A DNA stretch of 64,000 nucleotides from Bacteroides intestinalis (GTDB lineage Bacteria > Bacteroidota > Bacteroidia > Bacteroidales > Bacteroidaceae): contig NZ_CABJDN010000002.1 in assembly GCF_902364365.1 (NCBI RefSeq), positions 620,155 to 684,154 on the forward strand, given 5' to 3'. Positions 36,901 to 44,926 of this stretch are shown one piece after another. Both the position numbers and the translations under genes were made by a program. Every line of letters begins with the position of its first letter. The first letter of the stretch is position 1. Below the pieces are notes generated by a model. That model was given only the letters and a program-made list of their open reading frames with translations, was not told where the DNA came from and ran no database searches.

Positions 36901-37199
36901 TCGTCCTGAAGCTTAATACTTAGCGTCTTCCCTGCAACAGCATCTATCTCCTGGGTCTGCATACCTATATATGAGACAACCAGTTTCTTACCTTTGCCGC
37001 TGACCTTCAGAGTAAAATCACCGTTTATATCGGTAATTGTTCCGTTACCGGCATTACCCTTTTCTACAACGGATGCACCGATAACACCTTCTCCCGTGGA
37101 GTCTGTCACATTACCTTTAACAGTAATCTCTTGTGCAGACAGTCCGATAGGAACCATTAACAGTATAGCCATTAGCCATACAAAACACTTGTTTTTCAT
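33969..37199 (-). CDS. SusC-like TonB-dependent outer-membrane transporter
   Basis: A 1076-residue SusC/RagA protein from the ATG at 37199; an in-frame TTG at 37271 lies upstream of the promoter and is rejected. Features in order: signal peptide (FVWLMAILLMVPIGLSAQ), CarboxypepD-regulatory-like domain (GEGVIGASVVEKGNAGNGTI), TonB box region and plug domain (SPLYIVDGFIVKNINDIPPG, ATAIYGAKGANGVVLVTTK), then a beta-barrel of about 800 residues ending in FLFGINLTL. It imports oligosaccharides using TonB energy, with SusD as lid. A 21-base block shared with the pectate lyase promoter lies upstream, so the hybrid regulator probably activates it. Confidence 0.96.
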   Translation of the reverse strand: MKNKCFVWLMAILLMVPIGLSAQEITVKGNVTDSTGEGVIGASVVEKGNAGNGTITDINGDFTLKVSGKGKKLVVSYIGMQTQEIDAVAGKTLSIKLQDDSKMLDEVVVVGYGTMKKKDLTGSVSSMNDKVLKDIPVTSALQAMSGHLAGVNVTVTDGSPDAEIKVRVRGGGSITQDNSPLYIVDGFIVKNINDIPPGDIQDISVLKDASSTAIYGAKGANGVVLVTTKSGKAGKTVVDVNSYVGIKKTYNLTDVLSPYEYVYYQKEIDSSPNVSSAGFYSMYGMWDDIDLYKYREGIDWQDQLYGNTGLQKNFNVSLSGGTETMRYNISYTRDDEDYIMLNSNYVRDNFNIKLNKSFGKVIDLDVTARTTNTIIDGPDVSGGRKLRDGVKYAPVKSITTLSMENLVGTSEELDWAESASMLNDPIYNITNEFKKQYSFVNSYNVGLTFHIIKGLDYRVQGSYSYEKAHTDNIWLKKTGESNANGGQPVAKREYTDGYRFTIQNHLTYDFTVAKDHRFNIMLGQEVFSGKSDKMTLQSKFFPKDFTAEQVLAMWNYGEPLPTYNDIGEPSRTSSFFGRLNYTLKDRYYLTFTAREDGTNVFAPGKQWGFFPAGALAWRLSEEPFMEATKSWLSNAKLRLSYGQVGNARVGSYWRQQYSFESSANRLYYIGEKVQSGLKPTNTLRNENLTWETKTSANIGLDLGFFNDKVNVVIDAYKDVTKDLILAVDIPTHSGYGTQYRNLGQTTNKGVELTANWYAVETKDFNLSLGFNISFNRNTVDKLDGSDSMIATSGWGVSIGSDDYRAIVGKSIGQIYGYKQDGFYSFDDFTFNEETKRWIIKPGVADCSDIIATSGNWFGPGHMKLKKLTDDGSDKVTTNDRTVIGNAMPKHTGGFNINADYKGIDFGVQFNWSYGNDILNANKIDNTTYAGSKKYQNLSSDMALDKRFTTIDPETGYNIMYGEYANPARLQEINQNATIWHPLMNSTVMTDYAIEDGSFLRLSNLTIGYTLPKAWTKKFLVEKLRVYFTGYNLHCWTKYSGQDPEVDTRRSTPLTPGVDYSAYPKAHSFLFGINLTL

Positions 37200-37259
37200 T
37201 TCTACAGATTTTTGTTTCACATTAATAAAGGATTTAGTTTCACATATTTTTTCCTGTTG

Positions 37260-37313
37260 CAAAGGTGACAATTTGCAGGTGGAGAGAGGAGTAAAAACTA
37301 TCGGAAAAAGAGG
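37260..37313 (-). promoter_or_regulatory. susC promoter with shared operator block
   Basis: On the minus strand the -7-like box is CACCTTTG (37267-37260), a poor match at its first base, and no -33 is visible, as expected for an activated promoter. The block AAAAACTATCGGAAAAAGAG (given on +, from 37293) starts 26 bases from the box, exactly as in the pectate lyase promoter. Confidence 0.6.
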
Positions 37314-37351
37314 AAAATATCTGTTATACCAATAAATACAAGGGGGTTACA

Positions 37352-37383
37352 CAAAAAATCCCGGACTTTCACAAGCCCGGGAT
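37352..37383 (-). terminator. Intrinsic terminator after the pectin methylesterase gene
   Basis: ATCCCGG (37358-37364) pairs with CCGGGAT (37377-37383). On the minus strand it is followed by a run of six T (37353-37358). It separates the PL1-CE8 transcript from susC. Confidence 0.8.
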
Positions 37384-37434
37384 CCCACATGCAAAAAATG
37401 TCAATGTGTTATAGTGCCATTGCGATTCATTAAC

Positions 37435-38736
37435 TTAAAGAGCACTCTCAAGTCCTAATGAACCATAACGATTGACTGCACGTACTTTTAAATTTCCTTT
37501 CATCACGGATCCTGTTTCGAAAACCGGCTTTTGGGCAAAACCTACCACCTGATCATTATCAAAAATGATATAACCGGCAGCATCGGATACAGCTTTCCAA
37601 GTAATCTTCGTTCCTTGTTTTTTCAGATTCTGCGGAGCCGGTAGTTTTTCCATCATTGTACGAGGATCCCATCCGTCATTACCCGGAATGATACGTTCGT
37701 ATACATAGCTATCTGCCTCCTCTTTGGTAACGGTAGCACGACAAGAGCCTTTCGGCGGGTTATTCGGTCCGCGTCCGTCATATTCTGTTTTGCGTAGGCT
37801 CAAGTCGAGTACATTACCTTCGGTATCACGACTATCATACTCTGCAAATAGTCCGGGAATAGCTCCCATATTGGTCCAACCCTCGGGAGCAAGGGGAATA
37901 CGCATAGTGGTATGTATATAGACAGCACGCGGCGAGTTGTGCCAAGGACGTCCCAACTTCTGTTTACCGTCGGCAGCAGAGGCATTGCCATCCACAATGC
38001 AATCACGGAAAATATATCCGAACTTTGCATCTTTATGACAGGGAGCGACAATTACAGAACCGCTACGTACATTATACAAAGTACAGTTTTCAAGTAAAGC
38101 ATCTCCCCCGCCATAAAAGTAATCGACTGCACCTTCAATCCAGCAGTCTTTCACATAGTGGCGGTGAGAATCATTGGTAGAAGTCATCCAGGTGTCCTGA
38201 AAAGAACGGAAAATGCAGTTATTGAACGCTGCACAATCTGCCTGGCTACTCATAGCCAATGCCTGTGGACCATTCTGGCTCTCTACCCCCCAATCGTTCA
38301 CATAAGAGATATTCTCAGTATAGAAATGATCGGCTTTCACCTTAACAACGCTCCCCTCAAACTTATAGACTTCGGAAGAGGGATTATGAACCGAATGTTT
38401 CCAAAAAGCCGTCTTTGCCGGTTCTGTACCTTCTTCAGGCTTTCCACCTACATTCAGGAGATGATGAATGATGGTTTTATCCTTGTCCTGACCGATTAGG
38501 TGGACATACGTTTTGGTTTCGGGTATTACCACGTGTTCCCGATACGAACCGTTCTTTACGAAAATCAACCACGGCTCTTGCCGGTTGTCGGGTACTGCAT
38601 CAATAGCAGCCTGAATGCTTGTGTAGTCACCACTGCCATCCTGGGCCACTACAGCCTGAAATGGTGATGCAGTATTCCGGGCATGACCTCCTAATAAAAT
38701 GCCCATAAATAATGCTGTAAGAATTATCTTCTTCAT
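37435..38736 (-). CDS. Pectin methylesterase (CE8)
   Basis: A 433-residue exported esterase that removes methyl groups from homogalacturonan and prepares it for lyase action. After a signal peptide (MKKIILTALFMGILLGGHA) comes the right-handed beta-helix. The family active-site residues are visible: Gln158 in NGPQALA, Gln180-Asp181 in FRSFQDTW, Asp205 in VDYFYGGG, and Arg263/Trp265 in LGRPW. A C-terminal region of about 70 residues (WKAVSDAAGYIIFDNDQVVG) resembles a fibronectin-type module. It follows the pectate lyase gene after 30 bases, and a terminator ends the pair. Methylesterase rather than lyase or hydrolase is clear from these motifs. Confidence 0.93.
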   Translation of the reverse strand: MKKIILTALFMGILLGGHARNTASPFQAVVAQDGSGDYTSIQAAIDAVPDNRQEPWLIFVKNGSYREHVVIPETKTYVHLIGQDKDKTIIHHLLNVGGKPEEGTEPAKTAFWKHSVHNPSSEVYKFEGSVVKVKADHFYTENISYVNDWGVESQNGPQALAMSSQADCAAFNNCIFRSFQDTWMTSTNDSHRHYVKDCWIEGAVDYFYGGGDALLENCTLYNVRSGSVIVAPCHKDAKFGYIFRDCIVDGNASAADGKQKLGRPWHNSPRAVYIHTTMRIPLAPEGWTNMGAIPGLFAEYDSRDTEGNVLDLSLRKTEYDGRGPNNPPKGSCRATVTKEEADSYVYERIIPGNDGWDPRTMMEKLPAPQNLKKQGTKITWKAVSDAAGYIIFDNDQVVGFAQKPVFETGSVMKGNLKVRAVNRYGSLGLESAL

Positions 38737-38766
38737 ACTTAATATATTTAATAATTGGTTTGAATT

Positions 38767-40317
38767 TTACTTTACCAGACCGTTCAGATAAACTTCCAGA
38801 TTGGTATAACCTTCTTTACTCAATGTAGTAGCAATGCCGTCGGAAACATCTTCCGGATTCAGGCCATGGGCCGCTTCCCAGACATCGGGTATGCCGTCGC
38901 CATCAGTGTCCCGCAGTTCATCGGCTGTAATGCCGCCATCACTCAATGCAGGCCAGGAACTGGCGGCTCCTTCCGGTTTCACATCTGCCGGCAGGTCTAT
39001 TAGTCCGGGAACACTTTCCGCTCCTTTCGTCACACTACCGATATAGGTAGCCGTACCGTTTCTGGTTTCTTCTATAACACGTATATCAATGGCATCCCGT
39101 TGCCTGGAGCATCCGGCTTGGTCCAATACGAGTTCATAAGCTTGTTTTGCACTATGAGTAGTGATAATGCCTGCATCCAGAGGTCCGGACAGACGCATTT
39201 CCTTTTTCACCTTCTTTGTGAATGTATTGTCACAAGAAGCATTATTGATTTGCCCGTAAATTCCTTTGGTCCAGTTATCTTGGGTTACTTCCTCATTTCC
39301 TTCAATGATATTGCCGTCTACATAGAGTTTCCCCCATACGTGTTCCATCGGTTTCCAAGCATTGGGAGTGCCGTCTGCATTCGTGCAATACTTCTTTGTG
39401 CGTACTCCTATGGCGGCAATACGGTAGCGGACAGGGCTGTTTTTCGGTGTAGCCGGTCCCGGTTTATAATAATTGTTCACAATATTGATATACATGCCTT
39501 CTCCACCATAGCAACCGTTTCCGGCCCAGTTGTAGAACACGTTATTCCTCATATCCATGTGTTCGCGTTCCTGAGTAAAAGGACGGGGCCCCAGACGGGG
39601 TGCACGGCTCTCGTGGTGTGCCAGCAGATTATGATGAAAAGAAGCTTTTGCCCCTCCCCAAATGGCTCCATATCCATGTTTACCTTTGGCATGACCCGCC
39701 GTGCGAAGACTTTCGGAGACCAGGCACCATTGAACAGTCAGATTCTCACCACCATATATGGAACAACATTCATCTACCGACCAACTGATAGAGCAATGGT
39801 CAATGATTAAATTCCTGCAATCCGTACTTCCAAGTCCGTCAGGCTCTCCACCTCCTTCGTTGCCTACACGAAAGCGTAGATAGCGGACTATTACATTATC
39901 AGCATTGATCGTTACCGGATAACGGGCTATACAGATACCTTGTCCCGGCGCACTCTGCCCGGCAATAGTTAAATCTCCATTAGCGATATCAAGGCGTTTA
40001 TCCAGGAATATCGTTCCGGCTACATCAAAGACAACCGTACGTGTTCCCTCCTGTGAAAGGGCGTAGCGCAATGTCCCTTCCTGCAGACCATCTTCCAAAG
40101 TCGTTACATGATAGACTTTGCCTCCACGACCACCTGTTGTATTCCGCCCGAAGCCTTCGGCGCCGGGAAAGGCTATCAATTCCTTTGTTGTTTCCGTTTG
40201 TTCGTCATCAGGCAGGATACTCGCTCCTGCCGGTATGATTGGAAGCAGGAATAAAGCCAGACATAAGAAACATATAATGTACGCCCCTCTCATTCTGTTT
40301 TTCATTTTGTTTTTCAT
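38767..40317 (-). CDS. Pectate lyase, PL1-like
   Basis: From the ATG at 40317 the protein has 516 residues; ATGs at 40344 and 40368 are also in frame but lie before the signal peptide (AYIICFLCLALFLLPIIPAG). The mature part starts AFPGAEGFGRNTTGGRGGKV, typical of PL1 subfamily 2 enzymes, then a parallel beta-helix with LIIDHCSISWSVDECCSIYG and a catalytic-Arg-type segment HHESRAPRLGPRPF. The C-terminus has an Asp-rich calcium-binding-like segment (TDGDGIPDVWEAAHGLNPED). It cleaves de-esterified polygalacturonate by beta-elimination. With CE8 directly downstream, it forms the degrading half of the locus; no PL9/10, GH28 or GH105 gene is present in the window. Confidence 0.88.
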   Translation of the reverse strand: MKNKMKNRMRGAYIICFLCLALFLLPIIPAGASILPDDEQTETTKELIAFPGAEGFGRNTTGGRGGKVYHVTTLEDGLQEGTLRYALSQEGTRTVVFDVAGTIFLDKRLDIANGDLTIAGQSAPGQGICIARYPVTINADNVIVRYLRFRVGNEGGGEPDGLGSTDCRNLIIDHCSISWSVDECCSIYGGENLTVQWCLVSESLRTAGHAKGKHGYGAIWGGAKASFHHNLLAHHESRAPRLGPRPFTQEREHMDMRNNVFYNWAGNGCYGGEGMYINIVNNYYKPGPATPKNSPVRYRIAAIGVRTKKYCTNADGTPNAWKPMEHVWGKLYVDGNIIEGNEEVTQDNWTKGIYGQINNASCDNTFTKKVKKEMRLSGPLDAGIITTHSAKQAYELVLDQAGCSRQRDAIDIRVIEETRNGTATYIGSVTKGAESVPGLIDLPADVKPEGAASSWPALSDGGITADELRDTDGDGIPDVWEAAHGLNPEDVSDGIATTLSKEGYTNLEVYLNGLVK

Positions 40318-40350
40318 ATATACTCTCTTTTTAGATTGGTTCATGTGATG

Positions 40351-40404
40351 CAAAAGTGAGGAATCCATAGTAAAAAGAGGGGGAAAAACTGATAGAAAAG
40401 GGGG
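40351..40404 (-). promoter_or_regulatory. Pectate lyase promoter with shared operator block
   Basis: The -7-like box on the minus strand is CACTTTTG (40358-40351). The block AAAAACTGATAGAAAAGGGG (given on +, from 40384) lies 26 bases from the box, the same offset as in the susC promoter. A looser second copy (CCATAGTAAAAAGAGGGGG, 40365-40383) lies between. Confidence 0.6.
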
Positions 40405-40452
40405 ACTGATGCTATAAAACGGCGAAAATCACTTATCAAACTGCATTCATAC

Positions 40453-40502
40453 AAAAAGACGGCTTCCCGATTGAAACCTCCGTTTCATATCGACAAGCCG
40501 TC
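40453..40502 (-). terminator. Intrinsic terminator after the TonB-linked barrel gene
   Basis: GACGGCTT (40458-40465) pairs exactly with AAGCCGTC (40495-40502), with an inner GAAAC / GTTTC stem. On the minus strand a run of T (40457-40453) follows. It begins about 54 bases after the stop codon. Confidence 0.85.
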
Positions 40503-40555
40503 CGTCTCCCGTTACAGGAGTGCTTTCAAGTAGGTAAAAACGATGAAAGCAATAC

Positions 40556-42961
40556 TTATAATCTATTCTGAATATCTGAGTTACTATTACGTTGCCCTTT
40601 GCTGCGGATATCTCCACCAAATGTGTAGGAGACACCGATGCGGAAACCGGTAAAGGCAAACTGATTATCCGTCGTCATCCGGACACCGTTGGATACCGTC
40701 TCAAGTTTCGAATGGCTAATCAGGATATTATTAACATTCAGGCTAAGACTGAGTTTATTATCCAGCATACGATAAAGCAAACCTGCACTGATTCCGTAAT
40801 TAGGCTTTATCAGATAAACCCCACTATATTGGCGTGAAGTGAACCAACCGGAAAGTGTTCCAATGAATGTCTTCTTCGCATTGAGGAAGAACGTATTACG
40901 CAGACTGGCATTATAGGCCCATCCCTTCTCTTCGGCAGATGTGGAAGCGGCACTGGAAGTCGTACGACTATAGTTTACTCCGTGCTGTACATAAGCCTGC
41001 ATCCACCCTGTACGGAATGTATATGAATTATTCAATCCAAAGGAGTGCGTCTCCATAAAGTTATCCCACAGGAAAGAACTGACATTTGTTTCCGGGTCCA
41101 AACCTACCACCTGGAAGAATACATCGTCCGAATAAGAATAGAAAGCGGAAAAATTAAGATTGTTCTTAAATGTATATCCCAATTCGGCATTATACGTATA
41201 ACTCGGCTTCAAATCTTCCTTTCCACAAGCATAAGTGTACTTATTCTGGTAAAACGGGAACGGATTCACCATATTCTGCGAGGGGCGTGAAATACGGTTG
41301 GATAAACTAAGATTCAATGCATTCAGTTCATTAGGTGAGTACAAGAAGTAGAGCGTAGGGAACAGACGGGTATAATCATGCTTGTCTGTCTTATTCGCCG
41401 ACTCGGAAATACCGGTAGTACGGGTGTGCTCCATACGTACGCCCAACTGCATAGAAAACTGTTTGGAGAACGCACGATTGTAATCGGCATAAAGGGCATA
41501 AATCTGTTCCTTATAGTGGAAGTAATCATCCTGCACCAGTGTCGGATCCGAAGTATCATAATCGATACGATTGCGTGTATTTGTGAAAGAGACCTTAGCA
41601 CCTGCAGTTATCTTATACTTTTCAAACGGAAGTGTAAAGTCGAGTGCAGAAGAGAATACGTCTACCTTACGGTCTTGCAGATAGCTATAATCAAAATTGG
41701 TTCCGGGTATTGCTACACCGTCAGGAGTCTGCGTTTCGGACAGGAAGCCCATATTACTATCCCGGTTATCACGCAGGTAGTCCACATCCCAAGTCATCTT
41801 CTTTCCTTTGTCCCCCCAAGTCTTATCGGTATGGAAGTTCAGGTTGAGACGGTCGGACTTACCTCCTTCTTTGCTATCTGACAACAGAAGAGAGTCCAGC
41901 TGGGTAGTAGCTACATTATAAACTTCCGTAACGGAAACAGCTTTGGCATCTTTAGGATTACCATAGTTATAAACAGCTTGCAAACCTACGGTCCAGTTAC
42001 GCTCCAAAGCAACGTCCACACCTGCCTGACCATAATAGCTCTGCATATACGTCTTATAATCCGTACGTCCGTCCCAGGTATTCTTGGCGAAATAGCGGCG
42101 GTTTGCTTCACGTGTTTCATAGTTACCTTGTGTAGTACCTGCATTGATGAAGGAAGAAACGCGGCCTTTACTGATATTCAGGTTTACTCCACCATAACCG
42201 TAGTTTTCCTTCTCACCGGTATTATAAGAAGCGGATACCGTACCTCCCAAGTAATCTTTAGGACGTGATTTCAAGCGTATGTTGATGATACCTGCATTGC
42301 CTGCTGCATCATACTTGGACGGTGGAGTGGTGATCACTTCTACTTTCTGTATCTGTGAAGCGTCATAAGACCGGAGATAGTCTATCAGTTCGTCACCGGA
42401 GAGTTTCGTTTCACGGTCATTGATATATATTTTCACGCCTCCTTTACCTATAATATCAATACTATTCTGCCCCACACGCAAACCAGGTACTTCGCGCAAA
42501 AGGTCGAGTGCATTTCCACCGGCAGAGGCAATGGAATTGTGGGTATCAAAAACCACTCTGTCCACCAGACGTTTGATTACCGGACGAGCGGCTGTAACAG
42601 TCACTTCATTTAAAAAGGTAGAAGAGGATTTCAGAGTGAGCATACCTACATTCTTATTTTCCTGTAAAGAGACAGGCAGGTAGATGTCTTCACAACCGAT
42701 TAGAGTGATATGCAACAGATATTCCCCTTTAGGTTGAGTAAAAGTAAAACAACCTTGTGCGTCCGTCAGCATACCTGTAATGTATGTACTGTCTTTAGCT
42801 TGCTTTAAAAGGATGTTTGCTACTTCCATCGGCTGATTGTTTTCATCTTGTACGCAACCGGAGAGTTGATAACTTTGAGCAGAAACAGAAACTGCTACAC
42901 ATAACATAAGGAATAAGGACGTAAGTCTTTTCCCGATAGATTTCATTGAATTTGCTTTCAT
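40556..42961 (-). CDS. TonB-linked outer-membrane beta-barrel protein (not SusC type)
   Basis: An 801-residue protein with a signal peptide (LTSLFLMLCVAVSVSAQ) and an N-terminal CarboxypepD-like domain (YQLSGCVQDENNQPMEVANI). The plug-like part follows (about 115-225: FDTHNSIASAGGNALDLLRE, then AAGNAGIINIRLKS), then a beta-barrel of the OMP_b-brl_3 type, ending in a basic tail (RSKGQRNSNSDIQNRL). Such proteins are shorter than SusC (about 1000 residues) and have no SusD partner; their cargo is generally unknown and may be peptides, metals or small glycans. The gene lies 256 bases downstream of a TPR/LuxR-like regulator and has phased repeats in its promoter. Confidence 0.85.
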   Translation of the reverse strand: MKANSMKSIGKRLTSLFLMLCVAVSVSAQSYQLSGCVQDENNQPMEVANILLKQAKDSTYITGMLTDAQGCFTFTQPKGEYLLHITLIGCEDIYLPVSLQENKNVGMLTLKSSSTFLNEVTVTAARPVIKRLVDRVVFDTHNSIASAGGNALDLLREVPGLRVGQNSIDIIGKGGVKIYINDRETKLSGDELIDYLRSYDASQIQKVEVITTPPSKYDAAGNAGIINIRLKSRPKDYLGGTVSASYNTGEKENYGYGGVNLNISKGRVSSFINAGTTQGNYETREANRRYFAKNTWDGRTDYKTYMQSYYGQAGVDVALERNWTVGLQAVYNYGNPKDAKAVSVTEVYNVATTQLDSLLLSDSKEGGKSDRLNLNFHTDKTWGDKGKKMTWDVDYLRDNRDSNMGFLSETQTPDGVAIPGTNFDYSYLQDRKVDVFSSALDFTLPFEKYKITAGAKVSFTNTRNRIDYDTSDPTLVQDDYFHYKEQIYALYADYNRAFSKQFSMQLGVRMEHTRTTGISESANKTDKHDYTRLFPTLYFLYSPNELNALNLSLSNRISRPSQNMVNPFPFYQNKYTYACGKEDLKPSYTYNAELGYTFKNNLNFSAFYSYSDDVFFQVVGLDPETNVSSFLWDNFMETHSFGLNNSYTFRTGWMQAYVQHGVNYSRTTSSAASTSAEEKGWAYNASLRNTFFLNAKKTFIGTLSGWFTSRQYSGVYLIKPNYGISAGLLYRMLDNKLSLSLNVNNILISHSKLETVSNGVRMTTDNQFAFTGFRIGVSYTFGGDIRSKGQRNSNSDIQNRL

Positions 42962-43005
42962 CGTTTGATTGATTTTAATGTTTCACTTTTCGTTTTTACC
43001 TGATG

Positions 43006-43033
43006 CAAATTTAAGGGTGAAACGTGTCTCAAA
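43006..43033 (-). promoter_or_regulatory. Promoter of the TonB-linked barrel gene
   Basis: On the minus strand TAAATTTG (43013-43006) matches the -7 consensus; TTTG (43033-43030) lies only 16 bases upstream, shorter than ideal, suggesting activator dependence. The ATG is about 45 bases downstream. Confidence 0.55.
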
Positions 43034-43036
43034 CGG

Positions 43037-43150
43037 TCTATATCGGGATATAAAAGTTCTATATCGCCAGCACAAATCCCACTAATTATCAATACATTAC
43101 AATCATCGTTCTCTATATTTACCTTTTTAGGGTCTATATACTATCTATAT
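43037..43150. repeat. Five phased TCTATAT repeats upstream of the barrel gene
   Basis: TCTATAT occurs at 43037, 43058, 43112, 43133 and 43144 on the + strand. Steps are 21, 54, 21 and 11 bases, so pairs are spaced by two helical turns. The copies at 43037 and 43058 share the longer word TCTATATCG. They start 24 bases upstream of the -7 box, where activators bind. Confidence 0.7.
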
Positions 43151-43217
43151 GCATTGAAGAAAGTATTCATTTTTTCGGTTATGAATTAAATGGGTACGCG
43201 GACGACGCGGACAAGCC

Positions 43218-44879
43218 TTATTTCTCTAAAATGAACCCGACGATATCCTCCTTCTCTCCCATCCCAAGTTTCTTTCGGATATTTGTCTTCCGCTGATAAA
43301 TGGTCGGAATACTTTGTTGTGTCACAACACTAATCTCTTTCGTCGAGAATTCTGCGCAAAGCAGACAGCAAAGCTGCTGCTCCTTGTCAATAAGCACAGA
43401 ACCGAAACGCTGGTTCATTTGGGTATAGAACCCATCATATATACGGTCGATTACGGGATACAGATCCTCCCACACTAAAAGACTTTCTACTGGCAACTCG
43501 CGGTTTGTGATACCGGATATACGACGAAGCAACTCCTGATTTTGGGATGTAGGTTGTGTAGCAACCAAGCGTATAATGCCCAACTGTTGCAAAAGTATCT
43601 TTCGGAAGAACTGTCCATCTTCCACTTCTTTATCAGTATTTCCAGCAATTCCCTGTTCACCATCTCCTTTTGTAGCATCTGCCAGCAGACGGTTCAGTGT
43701 TTCAATACGTTCTTCCGCCTCAATCAAGCGATGACGACGCCCCCGGATATAGAAAAAAGCCCCGCCACCTACTACAACCAACAACAGCAGACAGCCCAAT
43801 AATGTCAGTTGGGCTTCTTGCCGTTCCACCGTCAGCATCAAGTTAGCATTCGAAAGCGACTCTTTACTTTCGTCCTTCCGCTGAATAGTACTTTGCAAGG
43901 CATAGAGGGCATTGTGAACAGAATCATTATATCGCATCACTTTCAGAAAGTCAAACGTACGATGCCGGGTATAATCTATCAATCCCTGATAATAATTCAT
44001 CATATTTTCTGTGCTCAGAAGCTTCTCCCGGCTGGCAAGCAATGCTCTGCCCTGATCGAGGTAATATTGGGCGGAATCCAGTTTTCCCATCTTTAGAAAA
44101 CATTCCGTCAACACCAGATCAGTCATGGCAATCTGCCCTCCGTCCGGTGCCAAGCTCCGCAAACGTTTTGAAACTGCTACAGCCTTTTCATAATCGTTGC
44201 TGATATAAGACAACATCTGTGCATAGTTTCGCAGATAATGTACCAGACGTACCGTATCCTTCTTTTGCCCAACCAATTCGATACTCCGATCCATATAGTA
44301 AGAAGCAGAATCATTTCCCTGTAATCCCATAGCAATACCTAAAGAAAAACACAACCCTTCATCTTCACGAACAGCAATCGCCCTGAGATGGGCTTCTATT
44401 GCCTTTTTATAATTCTTCTCAACGTATACATGTTTGTTTGCTTTCAGAGAAAGCATATGGACTATCAGGTAAGTATCTCTACAAGCTGTAGCTGCTGCAA
44501 TACCACTATCGAGTACAGTCATAGCCTCTTCATGTTTTTTCTGCCAATATAAGTATTGGGATTTCAAGACGTATGAGTTCAACATCTTCACCGTATCCGA
44601 GCCGGCTACAAAATAGTTGAATGCCGGCAAAATCAGGGAATCTTCTGCCATGGAAGCCCCTCGCACATTATGTGCAAACGTACGCAACCAACCATACAAC
44701 ATCTTTTCCTCAAACGGCAACCGCTCCGGATTCTTGATTGATGACAGGAGCTTCATTGCACTATCCGAATTTCCATAAATCACTGCATCCGCCTGACGGA
44801 GCAAAGTAGTATTGTCCGTATGCCTGCAAGCACACAGCAGAATACTGCTTATGATGAAAAGATATAAGAGTTTCTTCAT
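43218..44879 (-). CDS. Membrane-anchored TPR protein with LuxR-like C-terminus
   Basis: A 553-residue protein. It has a lipoprotein-like signal (ISSILLCAC), helical TPR-like repeats through about residue 340 (EEAMTVLDSGIAAATACRD, NYKKAIEAHLRAIAVRED, KLDSAQYYLDQGRALLAS), one membrane helix (about 358-378: LLGCLLLLVVVGGGAFFYI), a coiled region, and a C-terminal segment (about 490-553) that reads like a LuxR HTH: AEFSTKEISVVTQQSIPTIY then QRKTNIRKKLGM. This predicts a periplasmic sensor directly coupled to a cytoplasmic DNA-binding part. It lies just upstream of the barrel gene whose promoter has phased repeats. A paralogue with the same layout is at 53152-54831. Regulation by this protein is inference. 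Confidence 0.75.
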   Translation of the reverse strand: MKKLLYLFIISSILLCACRHTDNTTLLRQADAVIYGNSDSAMKLLSSIKNPERLPFEEKMLYGWLRTFAHNVRGASMAEDSLILPAFNYFVAGSDTVKMLNSYVLKSQYLYWQKKHEEAMTVLDSGIAAATACRDTYLIVHMLSLKANKHVYVEKNYKKAIEAHLRAIAVREDEGLCFSLGIAMGLQGNDSASYYMDRSIELVGQKKDTVRLVHYLRNYAQMLSYISNDYEKAVAVSKRLRSLAPDGGQIAMTDLVLTECFLKMGKLDSAQYYLDQGRALLASREKLLSTENMMNYYQGLIDYTRHRTFDFLKVMRYNDSVHNALYALQSTIQRKDESKESLSNANLMLTVERQEAQLTLLGCLLLLVVVGGGAFFYIRGRRHRLIEAEERIETLNRLLADATKGDGEQGIAGNTDKEVEDGQFFRKILLQQLGIIRLVATQPTSQNQELLRRISGITNRELPVESLLVWEDLYPVIDRIYDGFYTQMNQRFGSVLIDKEQQLCCLLCAEFSTKEISVVTQQSIPTIYQRKTNIRKKLGMGEKEDIVGFILEK

Positions 44880-44902
44880 ATAGTATAGCCCTTTACAGGC
44901 AC

Positions 44903-44910
44903 CAAAGGTA
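44903..44910 (-). promoter_or_regulatory. -7 box for the TPR/LuxR-like regulator
   Basis: TACCTTTG on the minus strand matches TAnnTTTG exactly and lies 23 bases before the ATG. It also lies just beyond the malY-like stop codon, so it marks an independent transcript. Confidence 0.5.
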
Positions 44911-44926
44911 TAATTTTCTTTCTAAA

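Noticed and set aside
37200..37271. Longer N-terminus of SusC from the TTG at 37271
   Set aside because: It would include the promoter region and precede the signal peptide; the ATG at 37199 gives the normal start.
33969..40368. Long reading frames opposite susC, susD, PL1 and CE8
   Set aside because: They have no start signals or family features and simply mirror strong genes on the other strand.
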